Shown: positions 23,230-32,486, counted from the stretch's first letter. The stretch: DNA of 64,000 nucleotides from Mycobacterium malmoense (GCF_019645855.1 NZ_CP080999.1:1302001-1366000), one strand, 5' to 3'. Numbers and translations are program-made. The notes: generated by a model not told the origin, from the sequence alone.

Positions 23230-23306
23230 GCTACCAGCGGAAATGGCCTTCAGGCAGCAGCCTGGCGGCCATTTTCATGCCCTCTGGGAACACTTTTGGG
23301 AACATT
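23230..23306 (+). repeat. internal copy of the post-tRNA junction, including a diverged terminator
   Basis: Parallels 12256-12333: gctaccagcggaaatggcc, then a hairpin, then ggccattttcatgcc and ctgggaacacttttgggaac. The hairpin interior differs but still pairs: AAATGGCC/GGCCATTT outside and CAGGC/GCCTG inside (23241-23274). Only GCTACC of the tRNA precedes it, so the upstream att core has been lost here. It marks the border of two tandem elements. Confidence 0.85.
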
Positions 23307-23399
23307 AGCGTCGGTGACGACTGCATCGCTGGATGGATTCTGTGTGCCCCTCCGGCGGTAGCATGGGCCTTTGAGATCGCCGGTAGGGAGGTGTTGGTT

Positions 23400-23555
23400 G
23401 TGCCGCGTCATTCTGTGACAAAGGCCGTCGTGAAGCAGATCGCGGTGCGATCCACCAAGGCCTCGGCGAAGCTCGAAGACCGCACGGTTCCGGCCGGCTA
23501 TGTCCGGTCAGCTGCCGTAAAGCGATTTCTGGCTGAGCGACAGCCACGGCCCTGA
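23400..23555 (+). CDS. small antitoxin of the Fic cassette (51 aa)
   Basis: A 51-residue Lys/Arg-rich protein (from the GTG at 23400, with agggagg upstream): VPRHSVTKAVVKQIAVRS through ending VKRFLAERQPRP. It is followed after one base by the fic reading frame, so it is likely the cognate antitoxin. The Fic inhibitory motif (S/T)xxxE(G/N) is not evident. Its partner is broken, so it may now be an orphan. Confidence 0.5.
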   Translation: MPRHSVTKAVVKQIAVRSTKASAKLEDRTVPAGYVRSAAVKRFLAERQPRP

Positions 23556-23556
23556 T

Positions 23557-24181
23557 ATGTCCCTCACGCCGGGATACGGAGAAACTCCGCTTCCTGACGA
23601 CGAGCTTGAGGTATTGCTGCCGCGCATTGCGGAGCTGTTTGGGAAACCCATCACCAAGGCTGCGGTGTATGACCTTGAGTAGGGCGTGCAGGAACAGGTC
23701 GCTGACGAGCTCCTGACCGCTGTGCTCGATGGCGCCCTCGGGTTGGACGAGCTACTCCAAGATCATTTTCTTCGCGACCTGCATGCTCGCCTCTACAGCC
23801 AGATATGGACCTGGGGGCGCGTGGCGACGTCGCGAGCTCAATATTGGGGTTGCGCCCGAGCAGGTCGCCGTCGATCTGCGCAACTCACTGGACACGATCC
23901 GCTACCGATGGCAGCACACGACGGACTGGACTTCCCGCGAACTCGGTATCGCTGTGCACGCCGAAACGGTGCGAATCCACCCGTTCACTGATGGGAATGG
24001 TCGCGTCACCCGTCTGCTTGCGGACCTCGTCTTTACCGCTGCTCAGGACTCAGACCAAGTCCTGCAGTACGACTGGAACGTCGACAAGAAGCGATACGTC
24101 GCGCTGCTACGGGAGTACGACGGACATCGTGACGTTCGTGAGCTCGCGGATTTCATCACTGTCCGGGCAATCGGTCCTTGA
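23557..24181 (+). pseudogene. fic (Fic-domain AMPylase toxin), amber codon plus frameshift
   Basis: The frame begins at the ATG at 23557 (MSLTPGYGETPLPDDELE) and meets TAG at 23680-23682 within KAAVYDLE(stop)GVQEQVADELL, where homologues have a Gln codon (CAG). After HARLYSQIWTWG the frame shifts near the run of G at about 23812, and the next frame continues WRRRELNIGVAPEQVAVDLR to the Fic motif HPFTDGNGRVTRLLADLV. The catalytic His is thus still coded but unreachable. Two independent lesions make loss of function clear. Fic enzymes transfer AMP to target proteins. Confidence 0.85.
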
Positions 24182-24211
24182 ACACGCGCGACTGGCCGGC
24201 GCCCGCGTGTG

Positions 24212-24346
24212 CTACTTGCGGATCTCCGCGAGTCGGTAGGCGCGAGCGGCAGTGTGCATCCTCTGGCGCGCGGCCTCTGCACGCAGCGGATCGAGTCGAC
24301 CCTGCGCAACGGCATCCGCCCGAACTTCACGCCAACTCCGAGCCAC
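24212..24346 (-). pseudogene. fragment of a HigA-like XRE antitoxin
   Basis: A 44-codon frame from a GTG at 24344-24346 reads VARSWREVRADAVAQGRLDP and ends AYRLAEIRK at a TAG before the helix-turn-helix would begin. The opening is nearly the same as that of the HigA-like gene at 12717 (MARNWSEIRADAVAQGRFD). No toxin is recognisable upstream of it, so this is a relic of a second HigBA locus. Confidence 0.6.
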
Positions 24347-24495
24347 GGCCACTCACCTCCCTCGCCAGTTCGCGATCGTTTGCCAGGTTGCAGGGGACCG
24401 AAATACTCCGCGATAGAAGCCTTCCGGTGCCCGCGGAACCTCTGAATTCGCGGAGCCTCCGAATTGTAGTCAATGTCTCGCTCGCGGGCGGTGCG

Positions 24496-25831
24496 TCAGT
24501 CAAGACCGTTCTCATCGTCCGACCCCCACGCATCGCCGAGCAGAAATTCGGCGGCCTGCTCCGCTGCCTCCCGATCGTCGTTGCCCAGCACATGGGCGTA
24601 CGTCTCCAAGAAGAACCCGACGTTGGCGTGGCCGATCCGCTCGCCGATCACCTTTGGGCTGATGCCGGCCCGCAGCGCGCCGGTGGCGTAGGAGTGGCGC
24701 AGATCGTGAAAGGTGATGCGCGACAGGCCCGCCGCGGCCGCCAGCCTGTCGAAGCGTTGGCGGATCGTGTCGGCGTGCGGCGGCCGGCCGTCCTGGTAGG
24801 TGAACAAATAGCCGCCCGGATGGTAGGCGTTGCCAAAGAATTCGCGTTCGCTGTCTTGGAGCTGGCGCCAACGGCGCAGCGCCGCCACGGTGGTGCGGTC
24901 GATGGAGATCGTCTGGTCAGCGTTGCGGGTTTTGCCGCCGGCCTTGTCCAGTGCTCGGCCGCCGACCACCATGCGATTGTCGTGCACGGTGATCATGCCA
25001 GCGTCCAGGTCGACGTCGGACCACTTCAAACCGCACACCTGGCCGCGCCGAATCCCGGTCGTGAGTTCCAACAGGAATAGCGCCGCGAACCGGTCTTCGC
25101 GGATCGACGCGAGGAATGTCCGAATTTCCTCCGGCTTCCACACCGTGCGGCGCGTTCGTGGCCGACGCGGCGGCCTGACATTGCTCGCGGGGTTGTCGGT
25201 GATGTACTTCCAGGCCACCGCGTCGACCAGTGCCCGGTGCAGGAAGGCGTGGACGTTGCGGACGGTCTTGGGTGCCAGGCCCGGCGGAATCGGTTTGGGC
25301 ACAATGCCGACCCGATAGCGCCGCACAGGCGTGCGTGCCGCGTGGATCGTCGTGTTGCACGCCTCCGATAGCTGGCGTGGTGTGGGCGGGGCGCCAGCGG
25401 CGTTGCGCTCCGACCAGTGTGCGTACATCACAGAGTCGTTGTCGCGCTTGACGCGGCCCTCAGTGAGCAGCTTGGCGTAGAGCTTTAGTAGCTGGGGCCT
25501 CGTCGAGTCGTTGCAAGCGCTCGGCACCGATGTGGGGGATGACGTATGTGCGGGCGTAGTCGCTCCAACTCCGCCACGTCGTGGCGTCGAGCGCCGGTTC
25601 GACCGCGGCGAGCCACTCGGTGAGGAACTGTGCCATCGTGCGGGTGGACGGCTTGACGATGCGACCGCGGTCGGCGTCGCGCATGGCATCTCGGCAGGCT
25701 TTCCATGCCTCGCGCTCAGTGTCGAAGCCGCCCTTGCTGATCCAGGGATACCGGCCGGTAGACGGGTCGCGCTCGGGCAGGCGGAATTTGTAGTACCAGG
25801 ACGAACCGCGCTGGTGCACCGTGCCTTTCAC
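24496..25831 (-). pseudogene. int: tyrosine integrase of the right element, single frameshift
   Basis: The N-terminal arm and core-binding parts are in one frame (25460-25831: MKGTVHQRGSSWYYKFRLPE to GAERLQRLDE) and the catalytic domain is in another (24496 to about 25500: PQLLKLYAKLLTEG onward). All catalytic residues are there: R in TTGIRRGQVCGLKW, HDLRHSYAT, H in GHANVGFF and Y in ETYAHVLG. The shift lies near 25497-25507. Either the enzyme is dead, or the change is a sequencing error, or the product is made by frameshifting; I favour inactivation because neighbours are frameshifted too. It overlaps the excisionase gene by ATGA. Confidence 0.85.
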
Positions 25832-26010
25832 GATGCCACCAGTTCGCGCAGTCCTGCGGTCACGACGTAAATGCGGCCGCCGAGCCGACGAACGGGTAGT
25901 TCGTCGGAGGCTACCAACCGATAAGCGGCGGTCCGACTGATTCCCAGCAGCTGCGCGGCGTGGGGCACGGCCAGCAGTAGGGGAAGGTCATTGAACACGT
26001 TGCTCTCCAA
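25828..26010 (-). CDS. xis: excisionase-family DNA-binding protein
   Basis: A 60-residue MerR-like/excisionase HTH protein: AVPHAAQLLGISRTAAYRLV followed by a wing (RRLGGRIYVV). It overlaps the integrase start by four bases (25828-25831), the usual xis-int coupling in actinobacterial integrative elements. It looks intact while the integrase is frameshifted. Confidence 0.82.
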   Translation of the reverse strand: MESNVFNDLPLLLAVPHAAQLLGISRTAAYRLVASDELPVRRLGGRIYVVTAGLRELVAS

Positions 26011-26016
26011 GGTAAT

Positions 26017-26836
26017 TCAACACCTTTCCATATGTTGGACGGGTATTTCTTCGGAGGGGCATGCCCTGTGGACTTGCGGGCTGCATTGTGGACAAAAGCG
26101 CGCGGCTTCGGTTCCGTCGGGCTCAGTGACCGTGATTGTGCGAGAATGCGCGTCCTCGCATTCACCACACCAAGGCACTGCTGTCATGGGCGGGTCTGGC
26201 ACCGGCCAGGCATTGTTGAGTCGCTGGGCCAGCACTCGAACCGGATCACGCGCCCCATTCGGGTTTCGGATCAGATGGTCCGTGAGGTCTGAGGCAAGCC
26301 AACCGCGCGCCAGTGCGGACTTGATGGCCGGGAAGAGACTGTTCGCGTTGCGGGTCCCCAGCTTCCATGAATCGATCACTGTCCCCAGGATCAGTGTCGC
26401 GGCGTCGTCCGGATCGGATGGTGATTCGGTTGATGGATTCAAGGGTCCCGATCTGGGACCCCCGTGGGGTGTCGATTTGACACCGCCCCCGTCTGGCTGT
26501 GGGACGGCCCCTGTCCTGTATTGGGACTGGGGGTCCCGGATCGGGACCGGGTGGAAGATGTTGTGTTCGAGGGTGATTCAGGTAATAGCGGGTTGAACGG
26601 CGAGCCCCGGAGTCGTGGAATTGCGGACGCCGGGTCATGAAGGCCTGCGTTTCTAGATAGCTCAGCGCGCGCAAGACGGTGCTTCTGCCGGCGCCGGATT
26701 CAGCCATTAGAGTGCGGATTGAGGGATAGCAGGAGAAGTCTTCATCCGCCTTATTTGCCAGTAGGACGAGGATGAACTTGGCGACCGGGTTGCTGATGTC
26801 CAAGTCCTTCGCCCACGCGAGTGCTTCCCAGCTCAT
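26017..26836 (-). pseudogene. HTH replication-initiator-like protein of the element, frameshifted
   Basis: The N-terminal frame (from 26836: MSWEALAWAKDLDIS, then DEDFSCYPSIRTLMAESGAG and STVLRALSYLE) is a winged helix-turn-helix of the type found in actinobacterial integrative elements and prophages. The matching C-terminal part is in another frame (26017-26442): ESWGL-like SWKLGTRNANSLFPAIKSAL, then WCGECEDAHSRT and FCPQCSPQ, a zinc-finger end. Both parts belong to one protein in related elements as I recall them, so a frameshift lies between about 26440 and 26600. A role in element replication or regulation is inferred from family context. Confidence 0.6.
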
Positions 26837-27182
26837 TCCGACGCTCCGACAAAAGACGGCTTACCGACGCCCGTTTCAGCGCGCTGCGCGCTACGGCGAT
26901 CCGTCTCGCGTCGTTCCATAGGTAAACGGTAACCACGGCTAACGGCGCTGCGCGACGGTCACGCGAATTTCGTTTGATCGAATCTAACTGCAGCGCATGT
27001 GATTACCGATGATTCGCGGAGCGAAGTGAAACATCGCGAAACACCCTGCATCGCAACGGCATTACCTTGTTGCGATGCGTACGTCGATGGATGGCGGCGG
27101 ATCGGTGCTCCGACTGTGCTGGGCGCAGGCAATTGGGTCCTGGGCGCTACATTGACGCAGATCGCGTCAACGGGCCGCGGTT
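26837..27182. other. 346-base gap with two inverted repeats
   Basis: No gene is seen. GCATCGCAAC (27048-27057) and GTTGCGATGC (27069-27078) form a perfect 10-bp inverted repeat with an 11-base loop. TTGACGC (27152-27158) and GCGTCAA (27164-27170) form a 7-bp repeat with a 5-base gap, close to the end of the leftward gene at 27183. They could be operators, a terminator or an origin element. Confidence 0.5.
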
Positions 27183-27590
27183 TTAGCCATCAATGAGTCG
27201 TGCGCGTCTAAGTGACGCCAGCAAACGCTGAGCCGCCCGAAGCGTTGGCGCGTGCGCGGCGGTATTGAGCCGCCCCAAGTTCGCTTCGGCGGCCAGGGAC
27301 TCCAACACGGTGCGGCACGCGCGGGGCGATTTCAGCACGATCTGCGCGGCCTCGGCCGGGCTGGATTGAACCTGTTTTGTCTCGATCCGGACGCGTTCCA
27401 CGATTCGGTCGATGGGCTTCTCGACGACCTCGACCCGCACCGCTACGGCGCCGTTCCTCGCTGCGCGGCGCTCTTCATAAGCGGCTCGCCAGCATTGCTG
27501 TGAGCACCACATCGACGGGCGTCCGGGCTTCGGCGGCCAAGCGCTACTTGGTATCTCTGCGCCGCACCGAGGACACCGTTTAGCTGGCAT
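27183..27590 (-). CDS. zinc-ribbon hypothetical protein of the element (135 aa)
   Basis: A 135-residue protein with an N-terminal zinc-ribbon-like module (CPRCGAEIP ... MWCSQQCWRAAYEERRAAR), a Val/Glu/Arg-rich strand-helix segment and a helical C terminus (TLRAAQRLLASLRRARL). Such small CxxC proteins are common in mycobacterial integrative elements and prophages; the function is unknown. Start is the ATG at 27588-27590; the longer frame to 27665 runs through an AT-rich promoter-like stretch. Confidence 0.6.
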   Translation of the reverse strand: MPAKRCPRCGAEIPSSAWPPKPGRPSMWCSQQCWRAAYEERRAARNGAVAVRVEVVEKPIDRIVERVRIETKQVQSSPAEAAQIVLKSPRACRTVLESLAAEANLGRLNTAAHAPTLRAAQRLLASLRRARLIDG

Positions 27591-27976
27591 GAGAACGACT
27601 ATAAGGGAGGCCTCCTTAATTAAATACGGACGAAATTGCGCTGACGTTACGTGACCTGAGTGCAAGAGGTCTGATGTTCGGTGATGCAGTGAAGTTAGCG
27701 CATGTAAGGACCATGCGGCTCGCCATCGCTGGCTATGCGTGCGCGGCGGGCCGAAACTACGTCATCCGGGTACCTCGGGGACGGCGTCGCGGGTCGGCCA
27801 ACGGGTGCCCGATCATCGGTGAGGCGGCCCGCAGCTTGACGATGCCGTTGGCGGGCTCGAAACGAACCAGAGAGGCGCGGCCGCACCGCACTCACCCGCC
27901 AGTCGGTGGAGTCATTGATCTCGCTCGATGGCCCTGTCGAGTCTTCGGCGGTCAAGCGGACCGGACAGCCTCGACG
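27591..27976. other. 386-base gap
   Basis: An AT-rich segment at 27605-27630 (including the palindrome ggaggcctcc and ttaattaaat) could be the promoter of the leftward zinc-ribbon gene. Otherwise I see no gene: a 116-codon rightward frame in this gap has composition and context unlike its neighbours and no family signal. Confidence 0.4.
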
Positions 27977-28376
27977 TTAGGGGAGGCGCAGCACCCGGAC
28001 TGGCAGGCCGGGAGCGTTGGCTAATCGGCCATCGTCAGAAAGCAGGTCGGCACCAATGTGCTTGGCGAGCGCCACGTACACCGCGTCACCGAATGTGACG
28101 TTTGCCCGTAACCGCCACGCGTCGGCGAACAACCCGCGTACCTCGGTGACGCGCAAGGGCCAGCCCGTCAGCGCGTCGATGGCATGATTTGATCTGCGCG
28201 GGTGTCAGGATTCGGTTCAAGTCCAATCTTCGCAGCACCGCTCCACACTCCACGAAGAACAGTTCCGGCACCCATGGCACCGCGTCGGCCGGGAACAGCG
28301 CTCGCAGAGCTCGCCCGCGAAGCGTATCGGCGGCCAGCTCGACGCCAGCGGAGGCATCGATGACGACCGGGTTCAC
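27977..28376 (-). pseudogene. VapC-type PIN-domain toxin, frameshifted
   Basis: The first frame (from the ATG at 28374-28376) reads MNPVVIDASAGVELAADTL and then FFVECGAVLRRLDLNRILTP, giving the first Asp and the Glu of the PIN site. After QIK near 28190 the frame shifts and the other frame continues IDALTGWPLRVTEVRGLFAD, FGDAVYVALAKHIGADLLSD and DGRLANAPGLPVRVLRLP to a TAA at 27977-27979, with the remaining two acidic residues. All four acidic residues survive but in two frames, so the ribonuclease is not made whole. Confidence 0.78.
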
Positions 28377-28552
28377 ACCTCGCCAGCGGTGCGCGTGTCG
28401 GGGAGGGTGTCAGCTGCCCGCACCCCTGGATCAATCGGTTCCCCGGCTTGACGACGATCAAGCCATGCGACGAAAGACTCCGGCGTGATCTCCTCATGGG
28501 GGTCGAGGACGACCACGGCGGGGTCGGATGGGACATCGGGGAAGCTAGCCAC
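28373..28552 (-). CDS. VapB-like antitoxin
   Basis: A 59-residue acidic protein (GTG at 28550-28552): VASFPDVPSDPAVVVLDPHE, then ITPESFVAWLDRRQAGEPID. It overlaps the PIN toxin start by ATGA (28373-28376), typical of vapBC pairs. It belongs to a DNA-binding-poor antitoxin type rather than a clear ribbon-helix-helix. GGAG lies four bases upstream. Confidence 0.55.
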   Translation of the reverse strand: MASFPDVPSDPAVVVLDPHEEITPESFVAWLDRRQAGEPIDPGVRAADTLPDTRTAGEV

Positions 28553-28897
28553 GGACTCCAGTCTATCGACCTGCACGAACCTGCACGAATGTCGCGACAG
28601 TCTGTAGGCGAATATTTGGGCACTCTCGGAACAGGATGCGTCGGGCGCGCTTGATTGATAATCCCGGTTATCCATGAAGCTTGTCAGACCCTCCCGCCGT
28701 CGCATTTCCACCGTCACGGTGACGCATTAGCTGCACTTGTCACGGTTTACCATCACTAACGCTCATCGTCCGTGAGGTCACGCAGACGCCAAAACCTAGT
28801 GATGGGCGTTGGGCCGGCTGCGGAGTTGCAATTCGATTGTGGAGGTCCGCCCGCCCCTGTCATGATGACCGCTGAACACGGAAAGGACTTGGATTCA
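28553..28897. other. 345-base gap between vapB and the SMC cassette
   Basis: Holds a tandem 10-bp repeat acctgcacga (28569-28578 and 28579-28588) just upstream of vapB, a likely antitoxin operator. A palindrome GTCAC-G-GTGAC (28713-28723) lies nearer to the rightward cassette. No additional gene is convincing; a conserved-looking Shine-Dalgarno (ggaaagg) appears at 28879-28885. Confidence 0.45.
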
Positions 28898-29071
28898 GTG
28901 ACGCCACTCGAAGCGAAGATATTCGAGGATTTCAAGAACGTCTTGGTGCAGGAAGCCGTCAGTGAGGTGATAGTCGAGGCTCTCGCCGCAGCGTTCGACG
29001 CGGAAAAGCTTCCTTCCGCCGAGGCTCTTGCCGTATTGATCAAAGAGCGAAGCGGCGGCCCGTCGGCGTGA
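28898..29071 (+). CDS. small acidic partner of the SMC-like ATPase (57 aa)
   Basis: A 57-residue acidic helical protein from the GTG at 28898 (VTPLEAKIFEDFKNVLVQEA, ending RSGGPSA). Its stop overlaps the start of the ATPase gene as GTGA (29068-29071), so they are translated together. Upstream in-frame starts (ATG 28862, TTG 28889) are possible. No family is recognised; a regulatory or assembly partner of the ATPase is the simplest reading. Confidence 0.55.
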   Translation: MTPLEAKIFEDFKNVLVQEAVSEVIVEALAAAFDAEKLPSAEALAVLIKERSGGPSA

Positions 29072-31509
29072 TCAAGGTCCTCGACATCCACATCGAAGAA
29101 TTTCGCGGTATCAGATCGATCGATCTTCCTTTCGACGGAAAGTCTTTCGTCATTCACGGGCCGAACGGGTCGGGTAAGAGTGGGGTTGTCGACGCGATCG
29201 ACTTCGCACTCACTGGCAATATCGCCCGTCTGTCGGGTGAGGGAACCAAGGGCGTAACCGTCGCCAAGCACGGGCCGCACGTGCATCGGCGTGATGACCC
29301 GGGAGCCGCCAAGGTCACGTTGGCGTTCGAGGATTTGAAGTCCGGCCAGCGAGGCTCGATAACCCGGTCGGTTTCCAAAGCGGATCAGATCGTTCTAGAG
29401 CCGGACACGGAAGAATTACGCGCTTCCATCCAACAGGCTGGCCTGCACCCCGAACTCACGCTGTCGCGACGAGAAATCATCAAGTACATCGTCGCGAAAC
29501 CAGCCGAGCGAGCTCAACAGGTTCAGTTGCTCTTGAAGCTGGACCGGCTCGGTGAGTTCAGGAAACTTCTGAAGACCACGCTGGGCAAGCTGTCGACTGA
29601 ATACAAGAGTGCGAGCGACGAACGACGAACCGCCGAGAACTCGTTCACGGGACACCTGGACATCGCCAGCCTTCTGGTCGCGGAGATCGCGCTCAAGATC
29701 AATGAGCAACGGCGGATCCTGGCCCTCAGCGATCTGACCGACATCACCATCGAGTCCGACTTTCTCGAAGGCCTTGGGGCCGACCAGACTGCACGCCCGT
29801 ACGATCTGAAGACGGCACAGCGGGAAAGCGGCCAACTCAGTGTGCGACTCGATTCGTTCGACGATCTCGACAAGGGGCAGGCAGCCCTTCGCGTCGCGCT
29901 GCGCGAGCTCGACGAGGATCCGACGCTGCTCGACACGCTGCGCCACCGGGATTTGGTGGAGCAGGGCCTCGCAAACCTTCGAACGAACGATTGCCCCCTG
30001 TGCGACCTGGCGTGGGACAGCTTGGACGATCTTCGAAGGCACCTAGAAGCCAAACTGGAACGTTCGGCTGCCGCGCAGGAACTCAAGACCCGCATCACGC
30101 AAACCGCTGAATCGTACCGAGGTCTCGTCATCGACTTGGCGGATCTTGTGCAGCGGTTGGTTCCCGTCGCGCAGGCCGAGGGCGGCGATGAGTTGCACCA
30201 CCTGATGACAAGTTGGGTCCAGATTCTGCGCGAGCACGGACGGCGGCTCCGTCGGTTCGACGACATCGTCACGCTTACTGATGTGTTGGAGACTCGGCCC
30301 TGTAAGCCTCCGGAGGGTCTTCCCGAGAAGTACGCGGAATTCGACGCGATACTGGGCGACAAGGCCGACTCGTCTGCTACGGATGCCGCGCGGTCATTCC
30401 TCACAATCGCGAAGGATCGTTGGGGGCGGGTGCGGCTAGCACGCGCCGGCGAAGGCAAGGCCGATGCAGCGCACACCACTGCGAAGCTCACCTACGACAG
30501 CTACTGCCAGATCAGCGATGCCGCGTTGACCGCGTTATACGACGCGGTCGAAACCGACTTCAGCGCCTACTATCGGAAGATCAATGCCGATGACGAGTCG
30601 GGTTTCAAGGCGGCGCTGATTCCACAGACCGCGAGTTTGGACTTGTCGGTCGACTTCTACGGCCTCGGCATGTTTCCTCCCACCGCCTATCACAGCGAGG
30701 GCCATCAAGACGGGATGGGGGTCTGCCTCTACCTTGCATTGGTCAAGCGTCTGCTCGGCGACGAGTTCAGTTTCGCGGTGCTTGATGATGTCGTTATGTC
30801 TGTCGACGTCAACCATCGGCGTCAGTTCTGCACACTTCTAAAAGAAGAATTCCCGCTCGTTCAGTTCATCATCACAACGCATGACGAGGTATGGGCTAGG
30901 CAGATGCAGTCGGCTGGCCTAGTCACCACAAGGGGCCATGCTCGATTTCACGGATGGACGGTCGACGGGGGTCCAATCTATGAACAGGGTGACGTCTGGG
31001 AGAGGATCGAGTCTGACCTCGCTCGCGGAGACGTACCCGGCGCGGCGCACAAATTGCGGCGGCGACTGGAGGCGGCATGCGCTGACATCGCTCACTCCAT
31101 CAGGGGGCAGGTTACGTACAAGGGCGACAACGGATACGACCTTTCTGAGCTGATGGATTCGGTGAAGTCCCGTCACGCGCGCCTGTTGAAGAAGGCAGCA
31201 GAGGCAGCTCAGTCATGGGGTGATCAGACCGCGTCCGCAAAGGCAGCCTCTCTGAAGGAGAGACGCGCCGAGGTGGTGCCTGAGCAGGCGGCCGAGAGCT
31301 GGGTGATTAATCCGGTGGTCCACAACAACGATTGGGCCAACGTCTCCGTCGCCGACTTCCGGCCGGTGGTAGACAGCGCACGAGCATTCCTCGACCTGTT
31401 CACTTGTGATAACCCGACATGCGGCAGTTGGGTCTACGTCTTGGGATACCCTGACGAGGAACTGAGGTGCAGCTGCGGCAACTACAGTTTGAATCTGAAG
31501 AAGAAGTGA
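29068..31509 (+). CDS. SMC/Rad50-like AAA ATPase with zinc hook (putative defence ATPase)
   Basis: An 813-residue ABC-type (RecF/Rad50/SMC-like) ATPase. Walker A GPNGSGKS is at 31-38 and the N-terminal strand is IHIEEFRGIRSIDL. Two helical, coiled-coil-prone segments flank a CPLC zinc-hook-like motif near residue 310 (NDCPLCDLAWDSL). The signature region HSEGHQDGMGVCLYLAL and Walker B FAVLDDVVMSVD follow, then a H-loop (IITTHDEVW). A C-terminal zinc ribbon (CDNPTCGSW ... RCSCGNY) closes the protein. No nuclease domain is obvious. It overlaps the small upstream gene, forming a two-gene operon in a mobile island, which suggests an anti-phage or anti-plasmid role. Confidence 0.75.
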   Translation: MIKVLDIHIEEFRGIRSIDLPFDGKSFVIHGPNGSGKSGVVDAIDFALTGNIARLSGEGTKGVTVAKHGPHVHRRDDPGAAKVTLAFEDLKSGQRGSITRSVSKADQIVLEPDTEELRASIQQAGLHPELTLSRREIIKYIVAKPAERAQQVQLLLKLDRLGEFRKLLKTTLGKLSTEYKSASDERRTAENSFTGHLDIASLLVAEIALKINEQRRILALSDLTDITIESDFLEGLGADQTARPYDLKTAQRESGQLSVRLDSFDDLDKGQAALRVALRELDEDPTLLDTLRHRDLVEQGLANLRTNDCPLCDLAWDSLDDLRRHLEAKLERSAAAQELKTRITQTAESYRGLVIDLADLVQRLVPVAQAEGGDELHHLMTSWVQILREHGRRLRRFDDIVTLTDVLETRPCKPPEGLPEKYAEFDAILGDKADSSATDAARSFLTIAKDRWGRVRLARAGEGKADAAHTTAKLTYDSYCQISDAALTALYDAVETDFSAYYRKINADDESGFKAALIPQTASLDLSVDFYGLGMFPPTAYHSEGHQDGMGVCLYLALVKRLLGDEFSFAVLDDVVMSVDVNHRRQFCTLLKEEFPLVQFIITTHDEVWARQMQSAGLVTTRGHARFHGWTVDGGPIYEQGDVWERIESDLARGDVPGAAHKLRRRLEAACADIAHSIRGQVTYKGDNGYDLSELMDSVKSRHARLLKKAAEAAQSWGDQTASAKAASLKERRAEVVPEQAAESWVINPVVHNNDWANVSVADFRPVVDSARAFLDLFTCDNPTCGSWVYVLGYPDEELRCSCGNYSLNLKKK

Positions 31510-31588
31510 AAATAGCCACCAATGTCTTGATCTGTTGGCGCGCAGCGTACTTCGAGCCACGCATTGCGGGCGGGGAGACAGGGCGCCG

Positions 31589-32011
31589 ATGACGCTTCCC
31601 ACGGCCTGGATCGTCGACGTTGACGGCACCCTAGCGCTTCACGCGCATCGCAACCCCTACAATTGGAAGGACGCTGCCGCGGACCAACCGAACGAGCCGG
31701 TAGTAACGGCAGTTCAAGCATTGGCGGCACATCCCAATGTCGATGCCATAATTGCCATTTCGGGCCGACCGGAACAGGCGCGCCCTCTCACGGAGAAATG
31801 GCTGGACGCTCACAACATACCGTTCGACGCTTTACTGTTGCGCGCCGATGGTGACAACAGAGCCGATGCCGTGGTGAAGGAGGACGCATTCCGAGCCCTC
31901 GTGGCGCCGCGCTATTCCGTCTTGGGCGTCGTCGACGATCGGACCAAAGTCGTGCGCATGTGGCGCCGGTTGGGGTTGATCTGTCTCCAGGTGGCCGAGG
32001 GCGACTTCTAG
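31589..32011 (+). CDS. Pnkp-like HAD phosphatase (polynucleotide 3'-phosphatase type)
   Basis: A 140-residue HAD-superfamily protein resembling the phosphatase domain of T4/bacterial polynucleotide kinase. It has the catalytic DVDGTLALH near the N terminus, IAISGRPEQAR (motif II), a lysine in the segment VVKEDAF, and VVDDRTKVVRMWRRLG (motif IV), ending LICLQVAEGDF. I start at the ATG at 31589 (MTLPTAWIVDVDG). It lies 79 bases after the SMC-like ATPase. Repair of 2',3'-cyclic or 3'-phosphate RNA/DNA ends is the expected chemistry, which would suit a partner or antidote of a nuclease. Confidence 0.72.
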   Translation: MTLPTAWIVDVDGTLALHAHRNPYNWKDAAADQPNEPVVTAVQALAAHPNVDAIIAISGRPEQARPLTEKWLDAHNIPFDALLLRADGDNRADAVVKEDAFRALVAPRYSVLGVVDDRTKVVRMWRRLGLICLQVAEGDF

Positions 32012-32486
32012 CGTCTGACGCCTATTGGCCCGGTGAGCCCAGGCGTTCCAACGAGATCGCCAGCGGTCTGCTTTTTTCGCAGGCATGTAGGAGTACGCCG
32101 ACGAAGTCGTTGCCCTATGCGCCAAGTCGGTTGGGATCGCTAGCAGTGTGTCCTGGCGATGATTCGCCGCCGCCACCGTGGGGTGGCGCTAGGCACGAGC
32201 GAAGCATGTGGAAGACGGTTACAAGCTTGGACAGTGGGTGGGCGTGCAGCGCACAACACACGGAAACGGCACGCTGGAGTCCGACCGGATTCGTCGACTT
32301 GGGGAGTTACCCGGCTGGTTGTGGGACGTCGGTTTTTTGGCGGCAGCACGCCGTTCGACCTCCCGACTACTCTAGCTGGGCGCGCGTCGTGGGGCGTGTC
32401 GCCGCCGGCGGCCCAGGTTACTCCGACCAATGGCGTGATCCGCAGTCGCCGTCGTTCTCCGAACCATTGCCATTAGGAGGCGGTCT
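32012..32486. other. 475-base gap
   Basis: I see no supported gene, repeat or RNA here. Frames present on either strand lack ribosome sites and family signals. It separates the rightward Pnkp gene from the 3' end of the leftward HEPN-like gene, so it must contain both transcripts' ends. Confidence 0.4.

Noticed and set aside
23230..23306. CRISPR-like or terminal repeats of a transposon
   Set aside because: Only two copies in direct orientation exist, one of them next to the tRNA; an att-junction duplicate explains them better. No CRISPR array was seen in the window.
27674..28024. A 116-codon plus-strand gene
   Set aside because: It overlaps the 3' end of the broken vapC, lacks a ribosome site and has no recognisable motif.
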